From: Allodiplogaster sudhausi
Lineage: Eukaryota > Nematoda > Chromadorea > Rhabditida > Diplogasteridae
Assembly: GCA_945643635.1 (NCBI GenBank)
Contig: CALZFC010000019.1
Location: forward strand, 1,692,501 to 1,756,500
Length of the DNA stretch: 64,000 nt
Direction: 5' to 3'
The notes below the pieces were generated by a model. That model searched no databases, had not been told where the DNA came from, and worked only from the letters and a program-made list of their open reading frames with translations. Positions 1-11,800 of the stretch are shown here, one piece after another; the first letter of the stretch is position 1; every line of letters starts with the position of its first letter. Made by a program: the position numbers and the translations under genes.

Positions 1-214
1 TTAATACAAAGAAAACAAAGATATGCACATATGTATGTATGTACTTGTACATGATACTTTATTCTGCTCCTTCAACCCGGAAACTTCACCCTGGAGATTC
101 ATTTAAAAGGCTTCTATCTACTTCAACCACGTAGACACATACAATCTATCTATTAACATATACATATGTATGTATTTCTAAATATATAAAAATAAAAATA
201 TATTCCTATTGCAG

Positions 215-1313
215 TATTCTGGCGCCTTCCCTTGGCAAGCCGCCAAAAAGTCTGAATCGAATGCGTTCGAAGGGAGGCGGCGGTGGGTCGGGTCACGGAA
301 TTCTGCAGGCAGGAAACGCCGGAAGCACTCTTACGACGTTTGACAAGGTACGGTAGCAGGATGTGCTAATTACAAAAGCCATTTTCTGCGTTATTCCTAG
401 TAGTTGTTACTAGTCATACAAATGTATCAAAACCTATGGATGAAACCAACCATTCAATTATCATACAAATACATCAAAACCTTTGGATAAAACTAACCGT
501 TCAATTATCACCTGTCTACGAAAGGAAGTAATTTTTTAGCACAAAATATATGAGTAGACTAGGCTCCTAATATTATTTACACGGCAATTAGGCAATTTCT
601 TGGCACGCGAAATGACTTCCGACCGACCGAGTTCACACATTTCCGGAGATTCTTCAATGGAGTTCGCAATCATCTTAAAGCGAGCACGTGAGAAAGTGAG
701 CGGAACCAGTGAAAGAAAGAAAATGATTCGGCAATAAAGGCTAGGGAACGAAAGGGATGAAAAAGACTGAATAGAGAGGGAGAGAAGAGAGATGGAGAGA
801 GAGAGAGGAAAGATTAGCCTTTTGAATTGAAGATTTTAACCACTGGCCAAAGAACAATACGCTTTCGTCAGATATATTAATTCTTTCCTCCGGCCGCTCT
901 CGTAAGATCCTATATGCCTTTAAGAACTCCCTCTATCTCTCACATTCTCGAGCTCTAACTCTCTCTATCTCTCACATTCTCTAGCTCTAACTCTCTATCT
1001 CTCGCTTTCTCTAGCTCTAGCTCTCTCTATCTCTAACTCTCTCGGCAGCTGGATGATTTTATGGAACCTTTCATAAGTTGTCTTTCGCCCTTATCTTCTT
1101 CCGTTGCCTTCCTCCCTTTATGGCTGGCTCTCCGTAGCGTGCGCTTCCACTGTTTTCCTATTTAATCTCTCTTCTCCGAGTTCACCATTTCTTTTTTCCT
1201 TTCTATCTCTACTTCTTCATTCTATTTTATATCTCTCGCTGCTCTTGCACATTCTCTCTACATCATATTTCTACGATTCCTCTTTTCACTCCCTCCACGT
1301 CATTCTCTCTCTA

Positions 1314-1361
<48 letters not shown>

Positions 1362-1728
1362 TTTCTTACCATGTCAAGAATAAATAGAATGGCATATCGT
1401 TCTTCCGCTTTTCGGAATCGTCGCTCAGCGAAGCGCAGATGAAGGACGCGATCATGGAAAAAGAAGAGAACAGCTTGAGGCAACCGCTGTAAATATGTGG
1501 AGGTAGTCAGAATGAGTGAATTTCTGCGTCGAGTCGAAAGAGATGTCTAATGAATGCATGGTGAAGTGGCGGAGCAGCACACGAGCTATGGAATCTAAAT
1601 TCGCAGAGAGACCTTTTGTGGCAGCCTGGCCAACGGCATGGAAATTGCCTACTCAAGTGTCTGCCGAGAGTAGAGAGAGCGTGGGAAGGTGGTGAGGGAG
1701 ATGAAATGGACTGAAATGAAGAGATATT

Positions 1729-1772
<44 letters not shown>

Positions 1773-2350
1773 AGAAAAGGCTTCAGGAAATTCTACTGGA
1801 TTTACGAAGGTGGTGGAATTTTTTTTTTCATACCAAAACAACTTTCGACTGGAAATAAGTAGGATTGGTGTGGGACTGTCGGATTTTCTTGGGATATTCG
1901 GCAAGGAATTCGCTCACTGAAAAGATCATTGGCTAAGAGTAAGAATATATTCAAGCTAAGTAATATGTAAATAAAAGCAAACGAGTAATTTTTCTGTAGT
2001 CTTTTTTAAATTATTAATTATAGGAAAACGGCACTGACTCGTCATCCGAACTGGCCTTCGACTCAGAGGAAGTGGCAGAAGGCGGAGAAGAGGCCGTGGA
2101 GAAGCAGGCGGCGTCTCCGGCCGAGGAAGACGGCAACGACGACGACTACAGCGACGGCGAGCCGTTGCTGCCGGAGGACGCCGCGGCCGACGAGGAAGAC
2201 TCTCGCGCCAAGGGAAGAGACGAGAAGGACGACCTCGATCTGCTGCTCGATGCAGGGTTCGAAGACTTGGCTGAAGACGAAGAGGAGGCTGAAGAGGCAG
2301 AGGAGCAGACAACCAACGCGCGTAAAGAGTTCCGTCCTTCCCCCTTCTAG
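215..2350 (+). CDS. 3' end of an acidic-tailed protein of unknown function (partial)
   Basis: Two exons join in phase: 215-347 (acceptor TTGCAG, donor GTACGG) and 2024-2350 (acceptor ATTATAG), ending at TAG 2348-2350. The first encodes a basic, glycine-rich stretch containing SKGGGGGSGHG. The second is strongly acidic, with runs such as EEDGNDDDYSDGEPLLPED and EDEEEAEEAEEQ. The upstream part lies outside the window. No domain is recognised, and low-complexity acidic tails occur in many nuclear and cytoskeletal proteins, so no function is assigned. An alternative is that the second exon is spliced at GCGC|GTAAAG near 2322 onto the downstream channel gene, giving it a long acidic leader. The plain stop codon makes a separate gene more likely. 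The 1.7-kb intron holds CT and GA microsatellites. Confidence 0.5.
415..508. repeat. two-copy diverged tandem repeat, period 47 bp
   Basis: Copies start at 415 and 462 with the shared core CATACAAAT...ATCAAAACCT...TTCAATTATC. They differ at several positions, so this is an old duplication. It lies in the intron of the acidic-tailed gene. Confidence 0.75.
900..1360. repeat. CT-rich satellite and (CT)n microsatellite
   Basis: The first part (about 940-1045) repeats a roughly 30-bp degenerate unit built on CTCTCTATCTCTCACATTCT with TAGCTCTAA. The second part, 1318-1358, is an almost pure (CT)n run. It is intronic, and a matching (GA)n run sits at 1737-1769. Open frames here encode only Ser/Leu dipeptides and are not genes. 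Confidence 0.85.
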
Positions 2351-2797
2351 GGCGTCAGTCAAGGGTCTGCCACCGCTGCAAGTACCCTTAGGGGACTGCT
2401 TAAGGCACCCTCAAGGCATCCGAAAGGTCTGCTCTGGGTGTCATTTCATGCGTTTGCCTGCAGGGATCCTGGAAGTGATAGATGATAACCCCACGGTTTA
2501 TTTAGCGTGGCATGACTCCGTATCTGAAAAATTCAACGTTCCCCTCAGAATTAGCTCTTCTCTATCGTTTAGTTAAAGTAATATTATTTATAATTTAACT
2601 TATTATCGATTTGAGATTTAGCACTGAAAATGTTCGCACTCCTCCCCTCGCCTCCTCAGCCTGCAATTTTCCTTCGCAAGTGTCCTCCTGTTGCATCCTT
2701 AGAAGTGCATGACCATCAGATCTTTATTTTTTAAGCAGAACATTTTTTTTCTCTTTTTTTTTTAAATTAATTAATGCACAAAATGTACCTATGTAGT

Positions 2798-3047
2798 ATG
2801 CGTACATATGTAGATGTGTATAGACTAGCTTTCCTTCAATGCTTACTTAGTTGGAAGTTCACCGTGCATGGAACTGTCTCTCTGTCTAGGGAAGAGCTGA
2901 AGGACGAATCCTCTTCTTCTGCTTCCGTGACGATCGTCAAAATCCAGGGAGGGCCCGGCCCGATTGGCCACCAAATCGACCGGGCAACCACAGCGACAAC
3001 CCCAGAGACAACCACGACTGGAGGAAAAGAAGATGTGTACGCTTTCT

Positions 3048-3103
<56 letters not shown>

Positions 3104-4697
3104 TTTCATTCGCTCTATCGCTCTTCTATTTCTCTCTCGCTCTTCTATTTCTCTCTCGCCTCCTCGCTCTCCATTTCTCTCGCTTTCTCTCCACGTGCAC
3201 TCTCTTTAGCTGTTCACCCTGCTCTTCCTCGTACAGAATGCAGACAGATTTTTTTTATTCAACGTATTTTTGGTTTTTGACGACGCATGTCCAGCAGAAT
3301 AACTTCTTTTTTTTTCGTTTTGCAACCCGCCCCATAATGTGTTTGGATGGTTTTATTTATTTAGGCATTGAGATGCTGGCAAGATAGCCGGTAATGATAT
3401 TATTAGTTATCTAAAGATGAAACTAATTTGGTTCAAGAATTCCATGAAATCTTTCGCCCTGCTTTTAAACCTTTCTAGCTGCAAAAGTTGCTTTGCTGGT
3501 TGGCATTCTGCTGCGATTTGGTTGCCATAGACAAAATGGCTCATTTGCATGGAGTTTCATTGATCCATACAGATCTTCCGTGACTCCTCGTGAGATCGTG
3601 CAGCCACCGCCAGAAGACGACGCTGACGTCGAGGAGACGACGACGTGGGCCGAGCCGCCGCCTGAAACCACCGAAGCACTTGCCATCGTCCCCCCGATCA
3701 TTGACTCGGTATGGCTCAGAAGATCTTCCCTTTGATGCCGACTGAATCTTCTCATTCCATTTCTTGCCAGGAGCCCATGTTCGCGAGCGCGCACGCCACG
3801 CAGATCATCGCGCGCATTCTCGACGGATACGATTCGAGAGTGCGACCCGCCGGCACCAATGGTACGGTCACACCGGAATTAGAATGAAGAGAGAGAGAGA
3901 GTGAGAGAGAGAGAGAGAGAACGACGACGTAGAGAGTAAAAGAAGAAAAGAGAGATTGAACTCTTCTGCCCACTGCAGGCACGAAGGGTGGCGCTGGCCC
4001 AGTAGTTGTCAAGGTCAACATTCTTCTTAGAAGGTTTCAGAATTTTGCTATTCTTTCATTAATTTTCTTTCAAATATCGCTTCGGTACGATTATTGGGAA
4101 TGCCTCGAAAAGAGAGAATCCAATTGTAGCATCTCGAAAATTGACAACGTCAACATGGAGTACAGTGTACAGATGACATTCCGTGAAGAGTGGATGGATC
4201 CAAGGTGGGCACGGAAGGATTTCTTCTTGTCTGGTGCAGATTGTATGTAGTTCAAAGTGAGATTAGTCAGATCTCAGAGCTGCTATACTTGTATCCATGT
4301 ACATACATACATAGTGACTGATATTATTGAGCAGACTCTCTTATACGGGCGGGCCCCCATTTGTCATTCTCGACACAGACCAGAAGATCTGGATGCCCGA
4401 TTCCTTCTTCCAGGTGTCCTCGCTAATATGTTTTTTTAATAAAGAAGGAATATAAAATTTAATAAATATATACATTCAAGTAAACAATCCGCCCTTTCCA
4501 GAACGAGAAACAAGCGCATCGCCACGTCATCGACAAGCCAAACGTGCTGATTCGCGTGCACTCTGATGGCCAGATCCTCTACTCGGTCCGGCTCTCCATG
4601 GTCCTCTCTTGTCCCATGCATCTACAGGTTCTTACTACCTTTCTCTGTCTCGCTCTCTTTCTTTATCCATCTCATTCTCTGTCTCTGTTTCTGTCTC

Positions 4698-4740
<43 letters not shown>

Positions 4741-5157
4741 ATCTCTCTCTCCCTCTTCTCTTTGCAGTACTACCCGATGGACATCCAGACTTGCCTCATC
4801 GACATAGCATCGTACGCCTACACGGCAGATGACATTGGTAGAGAGTATTTCTTGTATATTTCAAGCCTGATCTTGGCGCATTGCCAATTCCTCCCTTATC
4901 ACAGAGTACCAATGGAAGAGCAAGGAGCCCCTTCAGCTGAAAGCGGGCCTCGGCTCATCGCTGCCGTCGTTCCTGTTGAAGGTAGCGTTTTCCCCAGACA
5001 TTGAAGGGCAGGATTGGAAAAAGTTTGTCTGGAATATCCACTAAATGCTCAGAGCTACAACACAACGTACTGCACGAGTACGACGAACACAGGCACTTAC
5101 TCTTGTCTACGCACTCAGCTCGTGCTCAAGCGACAGTTCAGGTAGCAGCAGTCTCTT

Positions 5158-5193
<36 letters not shown>

Positions 5194-6844
5194 GATAACA
5201 TCGTTTCTAATAGTCAATAGGTACATATGTTCTTATGCCTTTTCTCTATTCGTCCTCAATCTCCCTCCCCCCTTCTCTCGATATCTCTAACTCCCTAGTT
5301 ACTACCTCCTCCAACTCTACATCCCCTCAACCATGCTGGTGATTGTGTCGTGGGTGTCCTTCTGGCTGGACAGGACGGCCGTGCCTGCGCGCGTGACTCT
5401 CGGAGTCACAACTCTGCTCACCATGACCACCCAGGTCGGAACATCAAATTGATACCTAGTAACAGTTGACGCAATGTATATATACATATATGTATACATC
5501 AAATTCTCACTCTCAGGCCTCCGGCATCAACTCGAAGCTGCCTCCCGTCGCTTATATCAAAGCAATTGACGTCTGGATCGGTGGTTCGTTCACTTAGTTT
5601 TCTGTTGTACTGATATTAACCATGATCAAGCTATTTTTTTTAACATAATGCTTTCCAATGAAGTTATGTATGTATGTATGTACATACATAGATACACTGG
5701 CATATCACGATGTGAATTAAATGTAACGCATATAAACCGTCTTTAATACTTCTTTTTTTCTGCTGAAGCATGAATGTGGTTGCAGCCTGCTTGACATTCA
5801 TCTTTGGTGCTCTCCTCGAGTTCGCGCTGGTCACCTTCCTGGCCACGAGAAATGAACGATGTAAGTGGAAAGTGGAGAGTGCAGGCGACAGAGAAAGGTG
5901 GAGTAGAAAGTGGCATGGATGTGATGAGAGAGTGAGAGAGAGGGAGACACAAAGTGAGAGAGAGAGAGAGAGAGAGACAGAATGAGAGAGAGGAAGAGAG
6001 AGAGATGAAGAGACGGGAGGGATGAAGAGCAAGACACGAATTCATGCAAGTAGAATCGGAAGATGCAGCAGCATTGTCTTGAAAGGGCTTTCCTCTTTTT
6101 CCTTTATAGCAGAAACCCTTGTAAGATCCGGAACAATGGCACTAGTCTGCTTCTTGTTTCAGTGAGGAAGACACCCAAAGATGGCGCACTCCTCGAGGTT
6201 AGACAAAGAGTTCAGCTTCCTCCCCGAGGCTACTCGGGGATCTTGCTTTTAGTACATTTCTATTTTCCTCTTTTGGTTTCTCCATCTAACTCTGAAAGCA
6301 ATAGAAGCTATAACTTTGACATGATTACTCACTCCGTAAACCACCGACATTGAAAGTAATCTCAATTCGCAGAATGCTCTTCAAAGCGTGTGGATTCCCA
6401 AGACTGCCTTGGAGAGATCGGAACGGGAGGCGGCAAAAAACATCCGGCAAGAGAAGTCAATTTTTGAAACTTCGACAGAGAAGAATTATGGGCTTCTGAA
6501 ATGAGTGATGAGCAATTAATCTTATCAAAAAGGGAGGAAACGAGATAAGATTTAGAAGGTCCGGTTGGCTTAGACGCATCTGGCGACGTCATATTCTCAC
6601 GATCGACAGTCCAACCACGGCTGATGTCTTCTCCAGTCAGCTATCTTTTCTAAATGTAGTTTAGTTTGTCAACAACAACAACAAAAAAGATATGCATGCT
6701 CGGAAAGATAGTGATCAGCGATGTGGAAGCGAGAAACTTGAGAATCTTCCCACTTGAGGAGTAGCGTTCCCGATGCTCTTCATCTTCTTCAACGGCCTCT
6801 ACTGGAGTCACTACGCGCGATACCAGTCACCACTCGAGTCATAA
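2798..6844 (+). CDS. glutamate-gated chloride channel subunit (Cys-loop receptor)
   Basis: This is a plasma-membrane pentameric anion channel subunit gated by glutamate. Exons with matching phases: 2798-3036, 3573-3708, 3771-3861, 3979-4033, 4130-4204, 4335-4413, 4502-4627, 4768-4837, 4905-4981, 5053-5141, 5299-5434, 5517-5580, 5786-5860, 6163-6197, then a less certain exon from 6373 and a TM4 exon from about 6762 to TAA at 6842-6844. Visible landmarks: [28 protein letters not shown] (loop A), Cys-loop [17 protein letters not shown], loop C cysteines in [15 protein letters not shown]1 [19 protein letters not shown], and the anion-selective M2 [18 protein letters not shown]3 reads [17 protein letters not shown] and TM4 reads [18 protein letters not shown]. 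These match nematode GluCl subunits best; I cannot assign a specific paralogue. Start and N-terminus are tentative: the Met at 2798 opens a moderately hydrophobic leader followed by about 85 Thr/Pro/Glu-rich residues. The exon before TM4, which should hold the pre-TM4 helix, was not found. Confidence 0.9.
3050..3102. repeat. (CT)n microsatellite in chloride-channel intron
   Basis: A CT run of about 50 nt follows the donor at 3037 directly. Similar CT or GA runs sit in neighbouring introns of the same gene at 3892-3920, 4699-4738, 5160-5192 and 5938-5985, so most introns of this gene carry one. Confidence 0.9.
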
Positions 6845-7684
6845 ACAACACCCAAGACGACCACTCACATACAAGGACTCTGACAACACCATTTCTAGGG
6901 TACAAACCAATATGCTCAGTAACTGAATCACACCGTCGTATGCTACTTATTCATGACGCCACATCCATTTATATAGTCCGTCTTGGCAGCTAAAATGACA
7001 AAATTATGCTTTTTATCATAAATCTTAGAACTTTTCTCCCTTTTTCTCATTTAAACAACGTACCAATATAATGAAACACGAGAAAATAGAGCGTGCAACT
7101 TGAATAACCTTATGCGCTTCCCTTCTCTCACTTCTTCACCATACGGATATTGTGTACATTGCTTGCACCCTCGCTCATCTCTTTCATTTGCTCCATGAAA
7201 GATCAACCCGGTTCTTTTCACGCATTTACCCGTGAATCTTTCCTCCCTCATATGTTTAATGTTTTTTTTCATGTCCAATATATCCACTAATAATTCGAGC
7301 ACTTCCATATCTTCCCGCTCGCTTAGTGTTCAGCTACGGATATTCAACATTCTGGAATAATCAAAAATTCAATAAAACCTTTGGTGTACACTCTCATTTG
7401 CTAAAACAGCTTGGAACTCCTGCGGAACCTTTATAAGGCCTTTGGCTTTCAAAGAAAAAGTGCTTGATATGGCAAAGTATGGCGGAGGCGACAAGTCAGA
7501 TCAAAAGATTTGGCCATGAATAATCTGAGCTACCAAGGGGGAAAAGTGGCTTCAACGGATATCACATTGTCGATATGGAAAAGGCACTCGCTCTGCTAAT
7601 AAAGGCACGTAAACTATCCGGTAAACCCTCTTAATTATCTCTACATGAACACAATCTATCTGGCGCATTACTGAATTGATCAAC
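6845..7684. other. intergenic gap between convergent genes
   Basis: This spacer separates the chloride channel (+) from aminomethyltransferase (-). It holds an AATAAA at 7371-7376 on the + strand, a candidate poly(A) signal for the channel, about 530 nt after its stop. No other gene is seen; the open frames lack domain character. Confidence 0.5.
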
Positions 7685-7690
7685 TTTATT
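7685..7690 (-). terminator. poly(A) signal of the aminomethyltransferase gene
   Basis: TTTATT on the + strand reads AATAAA on the - strand, 64-69 nt past the stop codon at 7754, which is a typical distance for a short nematode 3' UTR. Confidence 0.6.
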
Positions 7691-7753
7691 AATCTGTTTC
7701 TAAAAACTGACTTAGTCTCGAAAGAGAAAAATGATGAGAAGCCTTCCTCAGCT

Positions 7754-8192
7754 CTATTTTCCAGTGTAGTACTTGGTGGGAACAAAAGGCATCTTCGTAA
7801 CAGTCACGGAGGTCTGCTTCGCTCCAAAGTCAACCAGCAACTTCGTGCCAGCCTTGAAAAACAACTTTCATTTTTAATTCTTTCCTTGTTTTAAAATTTT
7901 CAAGTAAGAAATTCAAATTCAAATTGTTTGCAGAGGTCTTTTACTTTTAACTCTAGACACACAATTAGCAGAGATTAATTACAGGACTGAAAATTGTATG
8001 CGCTACAGAAATAGAAAAAAAAAACTCATTTCAGTGTGTATAGAAAAAAAGTTTATAAACGAACCTTGGCGAGTGGCTTATCGACATAAGCAATGGCGAT
8101 GTTCTTGCCGAGACAGGGAGAGGGACAGCCGGAGGTGACGTAGCCAACCGCAGCCTTGTCAACAGGATCAGTCAGTGGAAGGTGGGCTGGAA

Positions 8193-8234
<42 letters not shown>

Positions 8235-8241
8235 AGAGAAC

Positions 8242-8280
<39 letters not shown>

Positions 8281-8324
8281 AGAGAACGGGAAAGAGAGAG
8301 AGAGAGAGAGTGGGAGAGAACGGG

Positions 8325-8368
<44 letters not shown>

Positions 8369-8705
8369 TGTGAGAACTACCACGTGTTTACGCATAAGAA
8401 TAAATGACTGAATGATCAAACATCTGGGAGCGCGTCCCGCCTCTCCGATGAGTCCGACCCTCTGCTTCGGCCACTTCTTGCTGCTCAGCTGCTCGAGAAT
8501 CTTCTCCGCGCCAGGAAAGCCGCCCGTCTCGCGGCGTCGTTTCGCTGCAGAGGAAGCATTGGAAGGAGAAAAGAAAGGGGTGGGAGAGAAAGCAGAGGAC
8601 AAAGAAATAGCGCTGTGTTGGGAGAGAGTGAGGAAGAGAAGAAGTAGCGTAGAGAGAGAGAGAGGAGGAAGCGAGAGAGAGAGAGAGAGAGAGAGAGGAG
8701 GAAGC

Positions 8706-8741
<36 letters not shown>

Positions 8742-8745
8742 AGGA

Positions 8746-8809
<64 letters not shown>

Positions 8810-11800
8810 GACCAACAACGAATGCGATGGCCGCCTCTGCCGGAGTGGTCTTCTCATCAATGTCTGATCCGTAGAGACAAAGGCCTGCCTCTAGACGGAG
8901 AGCATCTCTTGCACCCAGACCAGCCAGGCGGACAGTGCCGGCCTGAGCGACGTTTTCTTCGCCATTCGATCACAAATCTTTTATTTAATAGGAAAACAAT
9001 GCACATTCTCGGGTATCGTTTATTGTCCGCGGATAAAAAATAATAACTATTTTTCTCATAGTAATAAAGAACCCGCAGTTTAAACTATTAGTGTAAGATT
9101 ATGAGCAACTAAAAATATAATAAAATAGCTAACTTTGGAGTTTAAAAGTCGCTCGACGAGCTGCACCGCGTGTTTTGGATCGACGGAAATCTGAAATGAA
9201 GTCAATTGCAAAGACGCCGAGGCACTGAAAGTTGTTTTATTCAAAACCAGAAATGAACGAATAGTAGAGTAAGCAAATGTAAACCTCCAAAGGAACCCAT
9301 TTAATTTTGGATGTTAGCATATTCATTCATATGAGTTAAAGTTGACAATGAAAGGAGGAGAATAGAATTATTAAAGAATTATTAGTATGGTTAAAAAATA
9401 GCCAAGAGCAAATAATAGGGACTCACCTTATCTTTTTTTAAATAGCGTTGTTACAGAAAAAAAGAAGAAAGCGAAATTCTAATCGATTGACCTCCACGCC
9501 GTCCTCTCCGGTGTAACCACAACGAGTGACTCGGCAATCCGTGATGCCGAAGAGAGAGACCACCGTCGTGCGCATGAACGTCAGCGTCTTCAGATCCACA
9601 TCCAGACCCTCTTGGAGGACGGCCGCGGCTTCGGGTCCTAAAAAGATAGAATTGTTATTATTTACTTTGATCCATGTTTTCATTGCAAAAAAAATTCAAG
9701 TAGACTAAAAAGGAGCCGCATACAGTGCCCGGTGCTAAAAAGCATAATATCCATACCTTGCAGCGCAACGAGACCTCTCCCCTCCAGGGGCTCAATCACC
9801 ACATCTTTGCCTTTGTCTCTCCATCGCTTCGCGTTCTCCTACAAACTTATTCTTAGGAATTACGATAAGAGACCGTTAATGCTGCTCATATGTGAATTTT
9901 TCAATTACCATAGTCAAACAAAGATTGGCGGAATCTCAACCTGAAGATACGGTAGATCCTTGTCGATGCAACCAGCATTCGTGACCATATAGAGGAAGTC
10001 GCGATCTGTCTTCGAGACAATCAAGTCATCCTCGATTCCGCCCTAACAAAATTCATCTTCAAATACACTACGCAAAAAAAAGTATTTATAAAATATTACA
10101 ATGAGCAATCTTCAGAAATGAATATGCAAGAAGGAAAAGGAAGCGATGGGTAAGAGACAAGACACTGTATAGCAAACACCAGAAATGGGTAAGAGACAAG
10201 ACACTGCATAGCAAACACCAGAAATGGGTAAGAGACAAGACACTGTATAGCAAACACCAGAAATGGGTAAGAGACAAGACACTGTATAGCAAACACCAGA
10301 AATGGGTAAGAGACAAGACACTGTATAGCAAACACCAGAAATGGGTAAGAGACAAGACACTGTATAGCAAACACCAGAAATGGGTAAGAGACAAGACACT
10401 GTATAGCAAACACCAGAAATGGGTAAGAGACAAGACACTGTATAGCAAACACCAGAAATGGGTAAGAGACAAGACACTGTATAGCAAACACCAGAAATGG
10501 GTAAGAGACAAGACACTGTATAGCAAACACCAGAAATGGGTAAGAGACAAGACACTGTATAGCAAACACCAGAAATGGGTAAGAGACAAGACACTGTATA
10601 GCAAACACCAGAAATGGGTAAGAGACAAGACACTGTATAGCAAACACCAGAAATGGGTAAGAGACAAGACACTGTATAGCAAACACTAGAAATGGGTAAG
10701 AGATAAGACACTGTATAGCAAACACCAGAAATGGGTAAGAGACAAGACACTGTATAGCAAACACCAGAAATGGGTAAGAGACAAGACACTGTATAGCAAA
10801 CACCAGAAATGGGTAAGAGACAAGACACTGTATAGCAAACACCAGAAATGGGTAAGAGACAAGACACTGTATAGCAAACACCAGAAATGGGTAAGAGACA
10901 AGACACTGTATAGCAAACACCAGAAATGGGTAAGAGACAAGACACTGTATAGCAAACACCAGAAATGGGTAAGAGACAAGACACTGTATAGCAAACACCA
11001 GAAATGGGTAAGAGACAAGACACTGTATAGCAAACACCAGAAATGGGTAAGAGACAAGACACTGTATAGCAAACACCAGAAATGGGTAAGAGACAAGACA
11101 CTGTATAGCAAACACCAGAAATGGGTAAGAGACAAGACACTGTATAGCAAACACCAGAAATGGGTAAGAGACAAGACACTGTATAGCAAACACCAGAAAT
11201 GGGTAAGAGACAAGACACTGTATAGCAAACACCAGAAATGGGTAAGAGACAAGACACTGTATAGCAAACACCAGAAATGGGTAAGAGACAAGACACTGTA
11301 TAGCAAACACCAGAAATGGGTAAGAGACAAGACACTGTATAGCAAACACCAGAAATGGGTAAGAGACAAGACACTGTATAGCAAACACCAGAAATGGGTA
11401 AGAGACAAGACACTGTATAGCAAACACCAGAAATGGGTAAGAGACAAGACACTGTATAGCAAACACCAGAAATGGGTAAGAGACAAGACACTGTATAGCA
11501 AACACCAGAAATGGGTAAGAGACAAGACACTGTATAGCAAACACCAGAAATGGGTAAGAGACAAGACACTGTATAGCAAACACCAGAAATGGGTAAGAGA
11601 CAAGACACTGTATAGCAAACACCAGAAATGGGTAAGAGACAAGACACTGTATAGCAAACACTAGAAATGGGTAAGAGACAAGACACTGTATAGCAAACAC
11701 TAGAAATGGGTAAGAGACAAGACACTGTATAGCAAACACCAGAAATGGGTAAGAGACAAGACACTGTATAGCAAACACCAGAAATGGGTAAGAGACAAGA

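Noticed and set aside
5770..5785. Using ATG at 5770 as the start of the chloride-channel M3 exon
   Set aside because: The phase from the previous exon gives a stop. The acceptor GGTTGCAG at 5785 gives the correct WIGACLTF join, so 5770-5785 is intronic.
6110..6120. 11-nt micro-exon (CAGAAACCCTT) in the chloride-channel gene
   Set aside because: It fits in phase, but the following exon at 6163 joins directly in phase with a better acceptor, so the micro-exon is unnecessary.
8156..8867. Open frames of poly(ER) or poly(LS) dipeptides, here and at about 40 other GA/CT tracts
   Set aside because: Translation of (GA)n or (CT)n microsatellites in any frame; no start context, splice logic or domain.
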